From positions 4,835,104 through 4,899,103 of the forward strand of contig CM055754.1 of NCBI GenBank assembly GCA_029465975.1: a stretch of DNA of 64,000 bases, given 5' to 3'. Shown here piece by piece: positions 36,961 through 48,664 of this stretch. The stretch is from Dallia pectoralis (lineage: Eukaryota; Chordata; Actinopteri; Esociformes; Umbridae). Position 1 is the stretch's first letter; each line of letters begins with the position of its first letter. The translations under genes were made by a program, and so were the position numbers. A model generated the notes under the pieces. That model was not told the DNA's origin and searched no databases. It saw nothing but the letters and a program-made list of their open reading frames with translations.

Positions 36961-37200
36961 CAATCAATCACATTTATTTTATAAGGACCTTGTTACATCA
37001 GCAGTTGTGACAAAGTGCTTTTACAAAACGCCCAGCCTAAAACTCCAAAGACCAAGCAACAGCATGGGTTGATGCACAGTGGCTAGGAAAACGTTCCTAA
37101 TAGAGTTCAAAACTTAGGAAGAGACTTAGAGAGGAACCAGGCTTATTCTGACAAATACAAAATGGGTCCAGTGATACTGGGTGACCCCGGAAATTGGTCT
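36961..37200 (+). repeat. Dispersed fish repeat, copy 3
   Basis: The segment begins 'caatcaatcacatttatttt' and includes 'gtgacaaagtgcttttaca', 'cccagcctaaaactccaaag', 'gtggctaggaaaacgttcc' and 'tagagaggaaccaggctta'. The last block matches the reverse complement of 2360-2385, linking it to copies 1 and 2. The whole layout agrees with an interspersed repeat I recall as very common in fish, salmonids included. Confidence 0.65.
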
Positions 37201-39039
37201 CCTCCTACCAGATAATCTTTTTTCTCTTGTCTCAGAAAAGTAGACTTTGGGTTCTTGATCTCCTCTGACCTGATTACTTACTTTTTTCAGATGCCCAGCT
37301 GAGTGTTGGTGGTGCCAAACTTCCTTGAAACTGTTTACACTTTAACTTTGTTTCTATATCCTCACCAAAATCTAAAATTCTATCTCAGAAGTCTACAGAA
37401 AATGTATTGGATTTCATGGTTTGGTTTTTCCTACTGACACTTGGGAAGTGTATGACCTTATTTAGACATGTGTGTGGCTTTCTAAATCACGTCAAACATT
37501 TGAATCAGTAACATTTGAACTCAAATAACTCCAATTACTGGTGATAAGTAAATGACAAACACAAATAAGAATATAAGAAATATGAGGAGATTGTTAAGAT
37601 ATCAACACCCGCTCTGAAATTCTCATACTGGTTGCAACTTTAAGGAACGGACGTACATTACCATAGGAACTAACTACACCAAGCAAATCCAAATGTAACG
37701 CCAAACCTCTAAAGTGTTCGCCAGATGTGGTGATACGTTTTTATAGACTTAATGCATAATATTTTACTACAACAACATAACTGTAGGTAAATATTTTCCT
37801 TTCCACTCTCCTCTCTTCCAGACACAATACATCTATGCCAGTCTAAGCAGATTGGCTTGTGGTTCAAAAATGTCTGGTTCTTTTTAAATATAGCACAATG
37901 AGAGGCTAGTGTTTAAAGTTATTCTGGTTGCCCCCTCAACACCACTGGATTCCTTAAGAGTGTCGAGGTTTGCTTCTTGTTCTTCATTCATCGTCAAAAT
38001 AGAAGTGAAACCTCTCTCGTTATCTCTCTTCATTTAAAATAAACGTTTCAGCGTTCGAGAGATGTGGCTGTACGCTACATGCAACCAGCTCAATAAAATC
38101 CTCTTCAATTAGGGGGAGGTTTTAAGCTGAAGAGGACCCAGGGACATAAACACACAGGGGCTGCCGCACGTGCAGAGTTCGGTTGCCATAGAGACAGATC
38201 CCCTGGCGTCCGCAAACTGTTTTTTTTTCACTGCAAAAGAGAGCCCGAGGGAGCCTGCCAGTCTCTGGAACTCGCACAAAAACATCTCCATCTCATTATA
38301 TCACAGACGGTTACGCTGCCGGCCAAGAGGCAGACAGAGACGAAACAGTGCGAGCGTTTTTGAAAATAATTTCTCAGGTTCTCTACGGACACGTTTCTAA
38401 TGGCTTTCGCGACATTGCCAGGAGGTCTAGACCTCTATGATACAGGAAGGAGGGCACTTACCTGAAAGAGCGGGGTCAGCGTTAGTTCAATTCCTGTTAC
38501 GGTTGTGCATTAACCATATCCGTCATAATCATGTTGTCTTTTAGGGGACAACATTGCTGGGTTTGCCTGACTGTAACACTGCCTGTACATATACATGTCT
38601 TTTTCCATACCAACCCATTGCGTCCCGTGCAAGCGACCCAGCCATTTGTAAACGTTCCGGTAGAATCCATCGACAATAAAGGAGTGAGATGAACAGTCAG
38701 ACAGACAGTGCGGGCTTGGCCTACCTCATTGACCGGAACACACTGGCAACACGGCTGTTATTATCTGCTTCGTTAGCATCTCTGATATTAATTAAAGACG
38801 AAGAACTCTCCTCCAGATGTGTCGTTCTAGGTTCACTGCTCCTCTTTGCCTCACTCAGCGAGTATGTGTGTGTTTGTGTGTGTGTGTGTTTGTGGGTGCG
38901 CGTGTTTGTTCAGTGAAGAGGACAGGGGTGTGTTATATAAGCATCACCACTGGGTGAATTCGCACCCAGTACATTAATGATGATTGATTGATGAGAGATG
39001 TATGCAAATATATTTAATACATTAACAAATGTATGCATT
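37201..39039. other. Non-genic stretch
   Basis: No gene recognised. Unique-looking AT-moderate sequence with a GT tract at 38865-38890. Possible conserved non-coding DNA cannot be judged here. Confidence 0.5.
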
Positions 39040-39081
39040 CTCGGCTATGGCATCCCCCAAGGTACAATGCTTGGTCCATTG
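39040..39081 (+). mobile_element. LINE reverse-transcriptase motif relic
   Basis: One frame reads LGYGIPQGTMLGPL. It matches the conserved G-(V/I)-PQG-(S/T)-x-LGP block of non-LTR retrotransposon reverse transcriptases. Flanking sequence is not recognisably coding, so this is a very short fossil or a chance match. The length of the match makes chance unlikely but not excluded. Confidence 0.45.
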
Positions 39082-39534
39082 AAAGTACGTGTTAATGCCT
39101 TTAATTATGAAATACTCCTTGACGGAAGTGTAGTCCGAAGCAGAGAACATTTTTAGGAACGAACATTACCTCGGCGCATGCATTGTCCCAGTTTGGAGCT
39201 ATTTCGAAACGTTTTTATTCCAGGTGTCTTCCACTTTCCCGTGTGATTTGATTGTTCCCCTGCCCCCGGGACATCCAATCCATTATAGGTTGGGCAGATA
39301 CCACGCTAATAATTAGTCTATGCTAATGATGAGTTTGTTATGAACAAGCTGCTCGGTAATTACCTCGAATAAGAACACAGTGCTTTTGATATTTCTTCAA
39401 ACCTAATCAGACATTTTTCCACATCGGTAGACGTGTTCACGAGGGACTCCGTTCATTAGACTTTTGAAAGTTTGAGCGGAGAAAGACACGATAGATATCA
39501 CGTCGCACTACTAAGTGGTTTTAAAGGCAGAACT

Positions 39535-39865
39535 GTGTGTGTTTGTGTGTGTGGTCTGTGTGTGTGGTGTGCGTGTGTGAGTAGTATGTAGGTGTGTGGT
39601 GTGTGAGTGGTATGTAGGTGTGTGGTGTGTGTGTGTTTTGTGTGTGTGGTGTGTGTGTGTGTGGTGTATGTGTGTGTGGTTTGTGTGTGTGGTGTACGTG
39701 TGTGTGGTTTGTGGTGTGTATGTGAGGTGTATGTGTGTGTCTGTTTGTGTGTGGTATGTATGTGTGTGGTGTGTGTGTGTGTAGTGTGTGTAGTGTGTGT
39801 GTGTGTGGTGTGTGAGTGTGTGGTGTGTGTGGTGTGTGTGGTGTATGTGTGTGTGTGTGTGTTTT

Positions 39866-39896
<31 letters not shown>

Positions 39897-39960
39897 GTGT
39901 GGTGTGGTGTGTTTGTGTGTGTGTGTGGTGTGTGTAGTGTGTGTGTGTGTGTGTGTGTGT
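39535..39960. repeat. GT-rich compound microsatellite ('gtgtggtgtgtgtg')
   Basis: About 425 bp of (GT)n interrupted regularly by GG ('tgtgtggtgtgtg') and by 'gtatgtgtg'. The Cys/Val-rich frames through it are artefacts. Confidence 0.95.
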
Positions 39961-40440
39961 TCTTCCTTTCCCTCGCGTCTCCTTCCTCTGTCTCTAGTCT
40001 ATCAAGTGATGGTCACACCTCACAAAGTCTGATGTTCTCCATTCATTAAGCCACCTAATGTCCTTGTGCCGGGTGTCTCTCAGAGGGGCCGTGCAGAGGG
40101 CTGTCGCCTGGGACCTTGGAGAACGGATGGAGACGGTGTGTCTGCGTGTGTGTGTGTGCGAGTGTGTCCGCTTCTGCGCGTGTGTGTGTGTGTTTGTGTG
40201 TGAGCGCAGGAACATCGTCATGTTCGTGTGTAAAACCGATCAGGACTGAGAGAGCAGGAGTGTGTCCTGTCCTCCTTAGACCTCAGACGTCCCATGATCC
40301 CTCACTCCAAGCGGCCCACCGGGGCCCGGGGCCATCAGTGCTGAGAGGAAGTGAATGAACGACTCCATCTGTGTCTTGTCACGACCCCACCGCTGACAGT
40401 GTGTGATCGACTTTATGTGCGAATGTGTGCGTCTGCCCGC

Positions 40441-40480
40441 GTGTGTTGGTGTGAGTCTGCCCGTGTATCTGTGTGTGTAG

Positions 40481-40518
<38 letters not shown>

Positions 40519-40788
40519 GTGTGTGTGTGTGTGTGTAGGTGTGTGCGTGCGTGTGTGTGTATGTAGTCCTGTGTGTGTGTGTAGGTGTGTGTGTGTAGGT
40601 GTGTGTGTCCGTGTGTGTGTGTAGGCGTGTGTGTGTAGGCGTGTGTGTGTGTGTGAGTGTGTGTGTATGTAGTCCTGTTTGTGTGTGTAAGTGTGTGTGT
40701 GTAGGTGTGTGTGTCCGTGTGTGTGTGTGTGACTAGGCGTGTGTGTGTGTGTGTAGGCGTGTGTGTGAGAGTGTGTATGTTTATGTAG

Positions 40789-40842
<54 letters not shown>

Positions 40843-41232
40843 GCGTGTGTGTGAGTGTGTGTGTGTGTGTGTATGTGTGTGTGTATGTGTGTGTATGTAG
40901 TCCTGTGTGTGTGTGTAGGTGTGTGTGTGTAGGTGTGTGTGTCCGTGTGTGTGTGTGTGTGTGTAGGCGTGTGTGTGTGTGTGTAGGCGTGTGTGTGTGT
41001 GTGTAGGCGTGTGTGTGTGTAGGCGTGTGTGTGAGTGTGTGTGTATGTAGTCCTGTTTGTGTGTGTAGGTGTGTGTGTCCGTGTGTGTGTGTGTGAGTAG
41101 GCGTGTGTGTGTGTGTGTAGGCGTGTGTGTGAGAGTGTGTGTGTTTATGTAGGCGTGTGTGAGTGTGTGTGTGTGAGTGTGTGTGTGTGTGTGAGAGTGT
41201 GTGTGTTTATGTAGGCGTGTGTCTGTGTGTAC
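40441..41232. repeat. GT compound array with 'gtaggcgtgtgtg' units
   Basis: About 790 bp of GT repeats punctuated by 'taggcg', 'taggtg', 'tccgtg' and 'tatgtagtcctg' interruptions. The 'atgtagtcctgt' marker recurs at about 40560, 40668, 40896 and 41045, which shows blocks of some 110-230 bp have been duplicated. The 343-codon minus-strand His/Thr frame is an artefact of the array. Confidence 0.95.
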
Positions 41233-42476
41233 AACAGCATCCCGCTGCCACCGCAGTACAGTATCATAACAACATGGGTTTACAGTCACTCCTGTGATGT
41301 CTGTCATTATCGATGAGAAACATCTATCCGACTAGCTCCAATAAACCTGACCCTGACTCTCTGGAGGCTGCGAGAAGGAGCGAGGAGGAGCGAGGAGGAG
41401 AGAAGTGAGAAGGGGGATAACGAGCGAGAGAGGGAATGAGAGAAGCAGGGATGGGAGAAGATAAAGGGAGGGAGAAGATAAAGGGAGGGAGAAGGATGAA
41501 GAAAGGGCCTGTTTATGAGACGTGAACGAGTAACGAGATGGGAGCGGGAGAAACGGAGCGACGGTCTGTGGGCCCGGTTAGTGCATCTGATAATACCAGA
41601 CGAAGTGAACGACAGAGAGAGTTATTTGTCACACGAGGGTCGGCGCGTGTCTGGAGATCCTAGCGGAAGAAAGAGATTGAAGTGTGAAGGGCCGAGAGGG
41701 GACGAGGAACCGGGGCGGGACGTGACAGATGGCGGCGTCGTTTCCGTCTCCGAGATATATCTGCGGGGTGAGAAGGGCCCGCTTTTATTGTGGCGAACAG
41801 CGCGTGCACTTTATTGTTTGCCCGGCACATTTAGCCCGCTTCCACATTCTGTGTTCCATTTGCAGATCCATCGTCAATGGCAACGGGGGTGGGGAGGGGG
41901 GCTTGGTTGTGGGCTGGGCGGGGTTTCGGTCAGCGGCATCAAATCCATCACCTCTGGTCTCCCCTCATACACACCCCACCCGCTTTCCCCCCTCCCCCTC
42001 CCCCCAGTTTCAACGTCCCATTCGGCCTCTTCGCCTTCGCCCCCGTGTCGCTCGTGTCCGTCGAGACGTTGGAAAGAAGAAAACGATGACCGCGGGAAAA
42101 CGACGACGGCAAACAAAATCATTCTTGTTCCTTCCGGTCTATTTCTCTGTCTCCCGGTCCGCCTCCATCTGTCTCTTCCCGTCTCCCCTCGTTCCTGAAC
42201 ATTTAAATGGGTTTGTTATGCTTCGATGGCCCAGGTCAATGATGACGGAGTAAAGTCATGCACGTAAAACTAATGGAAGTGCCGTTGAAAACAACCCCGA
42301 GTGCAGTAGACGAATGGACACATCGGAACAAAATCGAAGAACATATTTTTCTCTGTCTCTCGCCCCGCGTTCCTCTCGTTCCCCTCGCTCTGTTCAGAAG
42401 GGTCAGCTCAACAAAGGATTTAACAATAAATGGAAAAGGTCCCCGTGGTCTCATCACAGGTGTGTATGATCATCAC

Positions 42477-42478
<2 letters not shown>
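41233..42478. other. Non-genic stretch with a CpG-rich part
   Basis: 41360-41500 is purine-rich with repeats of 'gaggagcgaggag' and 'ataaagggagggaga'. 41510-42250 has many CpG dinucleotides and long frames in several registers (for example 227 codons at 41515-42198), none with a recognisable domain. The overlapping frames fit GC-rich non-coding DNA better than a gene. Confidence 0.45.
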
Positions 42479-42543
<65 letters not shown>

Positions 42544-42554
42544 GTGTGTGTGCG
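42479..42554. repeat. (GT)n microsatellite
   Basis: About 31 uninterrupted GT repeats, then a single 'gtc' break and more GT. It abuts the 18-bp minisatellite. Confidence 0.95.
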
Positions 42555-42567
42555 TGACCACGACTTG

Positions 42568-42770
42568 GCCAGAGTAAGGACACTTGTCAGAGTAAGGACA
42601 CTTGTCAGAGTAAGGACACTTGCCAGAGTAAGGACACTTGTCAGAGTAAGGACACTTGTCAGAGTAAGGACACTTGCCAGAGTAAGGACACTTGTCAGAG
42701 TAAGGACACTTGTCAGAGTAAGGACACTTGTCAGAGTAAGGACACTTGTCAGAGTAAGGACACTTGTGCC
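42568..42770. repeat. 18-bp minisatellite
   Basis: The unit is 'agagtaaggacacttgtc' (18 bp), about 11 copies, with a T/C variant (tgtc or tgcc) in the first, third and sixth positions. The length is a multiple of three, so the + frame reads an Arg-Val-Arg-Thr-Leu-Val repeat. No gene context supports translation. Confidence 0.95.
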
Positions 42771-44092
42771 CTCAGGAGAACAACATTGATTTTAAAACAT
42801 CCTGCATCTAATAGAGTTCTAACACATTTTTCAATAGCTTCATCTCACTCCTTCAATCTCTCTCTGTCTCTTCTGTCACTCCCTCTCTCTGTCTCTCTCT
42901 CTCTCTCTTCCTCTGTTTCTCACTCTCTCTCTGTTGGTATGTTGAAAAGCCAATCGCCGATCAACCCACTATCTTGCAGCTGCTATAAAATGACACTAGG
43001 GGAAATGTTTTCTCTAATTCCTCCACATATATACAATATAACGTGTCTTCAATCAGTGGCACCACTGGACAGTCACAGCTTTCACTTCTTAGCAGCAAAC
43101 CTCTGACTTTGTGTAGCCAACAATGCCCGGTTAGCCGTCTATGGCTTTCCATTTATTATGCAGCTTCAACAATTGCTTTCCAACAATTCCTCTTGAGATT
43201 CATCTGGTGTGTTTCAGCTGGGGTCACGCGTTCGAGTGAGACAGACAGAGCCTATTAGACGAGCTGATTTCTCCAAAAGTGCCTCGGTTCAGAGGTTTAG
43301 CCCGGGGTGGAGGGAGAGAGGGGGGAGATCTGTAGGCGTCCGTGGTCCTCGTTCTGCTGTGGCCCACTCTATACTTACACGGAGCAGTGGTCCTCGTCGG
43401 ATGCTTCTGGTGACATCTTTTCATTGATCGCAGCTTGGGTGGGGGCGCTCTACTGGGGGTTTAACCCCTCGTGCTCTTTTGAATGGGAGAGACCGGCCAC
43501 TGGACTCTGGACCTGATATAGGTCACTCTGGACTGGGTGTGTTGAGAGGGCCTATCACTGGCTCTGGTGGCTTTCTGTCTGTCCAAGCAACCGCCTCGAG
43601 TCGTGGATGTCACCCGACCGTTAGTTAGTTATTCGTTTTCACGGCAGGAGTAGCTCTCAGGCTCGGCACTTATGGTTTTTATTTTACGCGTATGAAGTGT
43701 TGGGAGTCAGGCTGTCACAAGGGGATCACATCTAGCGATCTCATTATAAACAAGTTGAGGAATACAGCAAGGTCATTACAGAGCTCTGGGAGCAGAGCTG
43801 CCCGTTCTCCTCTTTAAAGTACAACAGCCACAGTCAGAGAGATGGCGGGAGCACATTCTCCGACCCCGTGTGGTTGGAACTTGGGAGTTACTTACGGACC
43901 TCGAGGGAGGTTCCAGCGGAACCGTCTGGGATCTTAAGATGCCCTCCTACTTAACCGGCGTTCATGACTACAGTTGTTGATGTTTTATATATAAAAAAGA
44001 TAGTTTTCGCTCCCTGAACGCAGCCTTCACAAACACTGTGGGTTTTATGGTTGTTTATTTTTTTTTCACCTGCAATGAATCTCTATGATGAC
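42771..44092. other. Non-genic stretch
   Basis: No gene recognised. A CT-rich tract lies at 42855-42930; the rest is mixed, with no repeats noticed. Confidence 0.5.
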
Positions 44093-45010
44093 AAGTCATG
44101 GAAGACACTCTCTGCCAAATAATGCACCTCCATGATGACACTCTCTGCCAAATAATGCACCTCCATGATGACACTCTCTGCCAAATAATGCACCTCCATG
44201 GATGACACTCTCTGCCAAATAATGCACCTCCATGGATGACACTCTCTGCCAAATAACGCACCTCCATAGATGACACTCTCTGCCAAATAACGCACCTCCA
44301 TGGATGACACTCTCTGCCAAATAACGCACCTCCATGGATGACACTCTCTGCCAAATAACGCACCTCCATGGATGACACTCTCTGCCAAATAATGCACCTC
44401 CATGGATGACACTCTGCCAAATAATGCACCTCCATGGATGACACTCTCTGCCAAATAATGCACCTCCATGGATGACACTCTCTGCCAAATAACGCACCTC
44501 CATGGATGACACTCTCTGCCAAATAATGCACCTCCATGGATGACACTCTCTGCCAAATAACGCACCTCCATGGATGACACTCTCTGCCAAATAATGCCTC
44601 TCCATGGATGACACTCTCTGCCAAATAATGCACCTCCATGGATGACACTCTCTGACAAATAACGCACCTCCATGGATGACACTCTCTGACAAATAACGCA
44701 CCTCCATGGATGACACTCTCTGCCAAATAACGCACCTCCATGGATGACACTCTCTGCCAAATAACGCACCTCCATGGATGACACTCTCTGCCAAATAATG
44801 CCTCTCCATGGATGACACTCTCTGCCAAATAATGCACCTCCATGGATGACACTCCACCTCCATGGATGACACTCTCTGACAAATAACGCACCTCCATGGA
44901 TGACACTCTCTGCCAAATAACGCACCTCCATGGATGACACTCTCTGACAAATAACGCACCTCCATGGATGACACTCTGCCAAATAACGCACCTCCATGGA
45001 TGACACTCTC
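44093..45010. repeat. 34-bp minisatellite, about 27 units
   Basis: The unit is 'ccaaataacgcacctccatg' followed by 'gatgacactctctg' (34 bp). Variants are 'aatgcac', 'aatgcctc', 'gacaaat' and occasional deletions of 'ct' or of larger parts. The unit is one base over a multiple of three and has no stop on the minus strand, so three overlapping frames (283, 323 and 312 codons) read the same 34-residue repeat in different registers. I treat all three as non-coding. Confidence 0.95.
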
Positions 45011-45129
45011 CACACTGTGATCCGGAGAATGCATCGCCCCCTGGTAATTAACAATTACACAACACGCCCCTTCATGATATGCCTAATTAATCAGGATCAA
45101 CAAGTTCTGCGGGCTTGCTGCTTCTATTG

Positions 45130-45131
<2 letters not shown>

Positions 45132-45166
<35 letters not shown>

Positions 45167-45178
45167 ACACACACAAAC
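45132..45178. repeat. (CA)n microsatellite
   Basis: About 22 CA repeats with a 'gaca' interruption. Confidence 0.95.
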
Positions 45179-45253
45179 ACTGATGAAAAGGAATACTATG
45201 ACCTCTCACCGGTGAAGCAAATAATGTTAATCATCTCATAACAAGGGCACATG

Positions 45254-45583
45254 TCAAGGTCTGTGTGGCCCTTTTGCATGGATTAGCCCTGGGCGGTTTT
45301 CGGTTTGCCCCTCTTCGGACCGCTGTCTGTAGGCAGTCACCGATGCTGACCCGGGGTATCCCGGAGGTGTTGCCATTTCAAAGACGCCCTGACCCAGGCG
45401 TCTGGTCGGAACAATTTCTCCATGGTCAAAGTCGCTCAGGTCTTTATTTCTGCCCATTTCACCTGCATCCCACACGTTCACTGCCAAAACTGATAGTTCG
45501 CTGACAATCTAATCTACCTATCTAACTTGATTTAATATTCACTTCTCCTGTAAGTCGTCATCATGTTTTGGCTCCTCGCTGAT
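45254..45583 (-). mobile_element. Degraded Tc1-like transposon, N-terminal part
   Basis: The minus strand encodes MGRNKDLSDFDHGEIVPTRRLG, split here as MGRNKDLSDFDHG and EIVPTRRLG. This fits the start of the helix-turn-helix DNA-binding domain of a Tc1-like transposase. After some 70 residues the frame no longer reads as transposase. The DNA just upstream of the start ('ttcacttctcctgtaagt' then 'catcatgttttggct', about 45539-45575) resembles the terminal region seen at 9980-10015, so both relics appear to be of one family. The catalytic part is missing. Confidence 0.7.
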
Positions 45584-46575
45584 TATAAAGACACACACAC
45601 ATTCACTTGATGTTCAATTTGATCATTTTCTGCATTCGGACTGGGGTGCAGATAATGAATTTCTGTGTGTAATAATCCTGCACATTATTTTTGGCCATTC
45701 TGGGTCTCCGTAGCAAGACCAACATATTGAACATGAGAGGAATCACATGGTCCCCCCCGCTTAGATAAAGAAGCTGAGAAATATATATTCAATTTAGCAA
45801 TATTGTTACAGAGCCGTATTCACAACACCAAATTGTGTTCTTTGATAATGCATTCAAGGTCTCCGTTATTTTACTCTTCCTCGTTCAGTTGTGTCATTCT
45901 CCATTGTACATATACGTGAACATAAAAACCAAAAACATGTAGATGTGTTCCTCGTTTTCATTTGAACAAGCCATGATAACCAGCGTCTCATTGTTCCTAA
46001 CATATGAGTGGATGTGATTGGCTAATGACACATTAATTGATCAGTCAGAAATTATCAATTTGTATTATCATTGCATACCCATCTAGCCTTGTTGGGGAGG
46101 CGTATTCCCAGAGCATTCTCATTACTAGTTGTCCAGTTTGCCACTAACAGTGGTACATAAATACATTCAGAACAATCTGACAAAGAGCTTCCAAAAGCTT
46201 CCATGGTTTTGCATAAAAAGACCAGATGCATTTCACTCCAAAATCCAACCTTAAGTGGCAAATATTCATGACATATTCTTGCAATGTCTAGCAGCACAGA
46301 CGATGGCGAATGAGCGATTTTACGTAACATAGTCCATAACGACTGTCATTAACTTGTACATTTTTCAGACAGGTTGCCAGATTATAAACACAGTGACTAT
46401 TGGTCCGGTCATTTCATTTTTCGAACAAGGACATCTCCTTCTCTTAAATTTCTTCTCTCTCTTCTTCAAATAGGTGAGTGAAGTTCTCTAAAAGAAAAAC
46501 TATATTCTCTAAAAACGATGTAAGAAAATCTCTCATGACCAATGTCTCTGTATACATCTTGTCCTGTCCACTTCC
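45584..46575. other. Non-genic stretch
   Basis: No gene recognised. AT-rich, unique-looking. A 91-codon minus frame at 46055-46330 has no domain. Confidence 0.5.
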
Positions 46576-47350
46576 ATTTATTTAAGACGTTCTCCTGAGC
46601 GTTCCTGCATCGATATTTCAGACGATCTGACTTCAATCGAACTTTTCAACACTAGGTGCTTTAATACAATTTGTAAATAGATGTTTCCGTTCACACTAGC
46701 AACGACGTTCACAATGAGGTGAAACCAAGTGGCAACCTTCCGGTCTCTCTCCTGAAACCAATAAGGAAGTGAGTTCAACTGCAATTCATTGACTGGCCGC
46801 TTGAGGGTGGCTACAGAAGTGAGTCAAATCTGTATCTCCCCCATGTTAAAATGATCAACTTTAGAGCAGAAAAAAACATGTTTACAGTCTGGTTCTCTAT
46901 TTGGATTTGGTCTATACAGCTAATTTTGCCCTTCATAACAACTGTGAGGGGGGTGAATTTTTTTGTAACTCATCCGTTTAGTTGATTAATATTTAAAGTT
47001 CTGCATAATTAAGTGTGTGTCCAGCAAATTCCCGCATTACCGGATGCCTTTATTTTCATAAATAGCGTAACATTTATTAACACTGACTATATTTGGAAGT
47101 ATTTTTTGACATGTCCTCACAGATATGTGTAGGAAATTTAGCCTGTTATTACTCAGTAAACAGCATCCAGGCTCCTCAGCTCCATCCACGTACCGCCTCT
47201 TTGACCATTTTCGTTTATCCGGGAGTGACGCGCTGCCAAGATGGCGACGGTCGGCTACGCCTACTTTAGGCTTCAAAAACGGTCTTCAGAACCCTACGGG
47301 TGACGTCACAGATACTACGTCCATATCTTTATACAGTCTATGGGTGAAAC
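46576..47350. mobile_element. Non-autonomous dispersed repeat (fish type)
   Basis: The segment includes 'ggccgcttgagggtggctac', 'ccatgttaaaatgatcaact', 'agatggcgacggtcggctac' and 'ccatatctttatacagtcta'. I recall these blocks as parts of very abundant short repeats in bony fish genomes, including the 'tatacagtctatgg' end. Two neighbouring elements may be involved (46576-47030 and 47200-47350). No coding capacity. Boundaries are approximate, and the assignment rests on recall, not on an internal second copy. Confidence 0.45.
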
Positions 47351-48029
47351 ACCAGCTTGTACAGTGCTTTAGCTCGACCCCTGACCTGGAAGCAGTTGGT
47401 TTACTTATAGTATCATTTGTTCCGGTACCAGTGGGAGAAGTTTGCGGTTGCTTCCCAAAAAGACAATATATTGTTTTCAGTTATCGTTTAGGCATGGACT
47501 TCAGATACAGACTTCTCCAATCATTCCAGTCCAATACACAGGAGAAATAATGGTCTTTAGACGTCAGCAGAGTGCCTGTCAGCTACGTGTGTCTTACATT
47601 ACAGACAATATATATTCCCACAATCCTAACGAATCTCTCTTTAAGCTAAAAAATACATTATGTAGGTTAATAAATAATTACTCAAGCCCATGTGTCATAC
47701 TACTCAATGCTACTTGTCAAACATACAGATCTGATTCTGGCTGTTTGGGTGGTCAATTCTTAGGGATCAATCAATCAGATTCTCAGCAACATTACAGAAC
47801 AGTCTGATATTGCGTTTGTCAAACCCTCTGTATGGTGGTTTTTGAGATGGAATGACTCTGAAGTGTTTTTTTTGGTGCTCTCAAGGATTTCCGCTTCAAG
47901 GCATGTCTCTGTCTCTGTCTGGAAACATTACATTTTAATTATGGCTGTCACATCACTAACTGCTCTTCTAATTGGTGGAGAGAAAATTACCACGACACCT
48001 AGGATCGCCCGGGTTCTGCTCTGTGTGTG
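47351..48029. other. Non-genic stretch
   Basis: No gene recognised. The 121- and 141-codon + frames at 47125-47807 begin inside the dispersed repeat and have no domain. Confidence 0.5.
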
Positions 48030-48505
48030 ACGTTCACGTTCGGTGCGTGCGCGTTAGGATTTGCGTGCGTGCGGACGCGTGACTGCGAGGCCCCCGTGCA
48101 CGGCGACAAGGAACAATGACATTCTTTCAGTCAACTAGGGAGGCGCTAGGACCCGGAAAACCCCCGGCTCCTGAGTCAGACAGCCTCCTCCGGTTCCAGT
48201 GCGCAGGGAGTCGGAGGGAGAGAGGAGGAGGAGAGTAGTGGGGGAACGAGACAGACCGAGAGTGAGAGAGAAGAAGAGGAGTGGAGGAACGAGACAGACC
48301 GAGAGGGAGAGAGGAGTGGGGGAACGAGACAGACCGAGAGGGAGAGAGAAGTGTGCGCTCGTATCTCTGTGGTCTCCGCTGTAAAACTGCATCCGCACGG
48401 AATGGAGGGAATAACCGGGATTTAAAGCGTTTGGGAGGAACGGGGGAAGAAGGACCGAAAGAAGACGGAGTGTTTCGGGATTGGGAAAGCAGCGGGAATA
48501 AAAGG
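48030..48505 (+). promoter_or_regulatory. Candidate CpG-rich promoter and non-coding first exon
   Basis: 48030-48120 is dense in CpG ('ggtgcgtgcgcgttagg', 'gcgtgcggacgcgtgac'). A purine-rich stretch with three copies of 'gaacgagacagaccgagag' (48245-48345) follows, then sequence ending 'cgggaataaaag|gtgact' at about 48505, a usable splice donor. No coding exon downstream could be identified to confirm it. It could equally be unremarkable GC-rich DNA. Confidence 0.2.
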
Positions 48506-48559
48506 TGACTATCGGTATATGACTAATCTCTGAGCTCAGATCTGATGTCAGGAGTCACG

Positions 48560-48597
48560 AGTGTGTGTGTGTGTGTGTGCGCGCGTACGTGCGATTG

Positions 48598-48631
<34 letters not shown>

Positions 48632-48664
48632 GTGCGTGCGTGTGTTGTGCGTGTGTGTGTGTGT
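48560..48664. repeat. GT-rich microsatellite
   Basis: Two (GT)n runs joined by 'gcgcgcgtacgtgcgattgt'. Confidence 0.95.

Noticed and set aside
40276..41307. 343-codon His/Thr-rich minus-strand frame
   Set aside because: It is the complement of a GT compound microsatellite.
41515..42198. 227-codon + frame in GC-rich sequence
   Set aside because: No recognisable domain. A second long frame overlaps it in another register (41729-42253), and CpG-rich composition alone can keep frames open.
44055..45054. Three overlapping minus-strand frames of 283-323 codons
   Set aside because: They are one 34-bp tandem repeat read in three registers, which is not how a protein gene behaves.
47125..47807. Two 121-141-codon + frames
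   Set aside because: They begin within a fish-type dispersed repeat and show no conserved domain.
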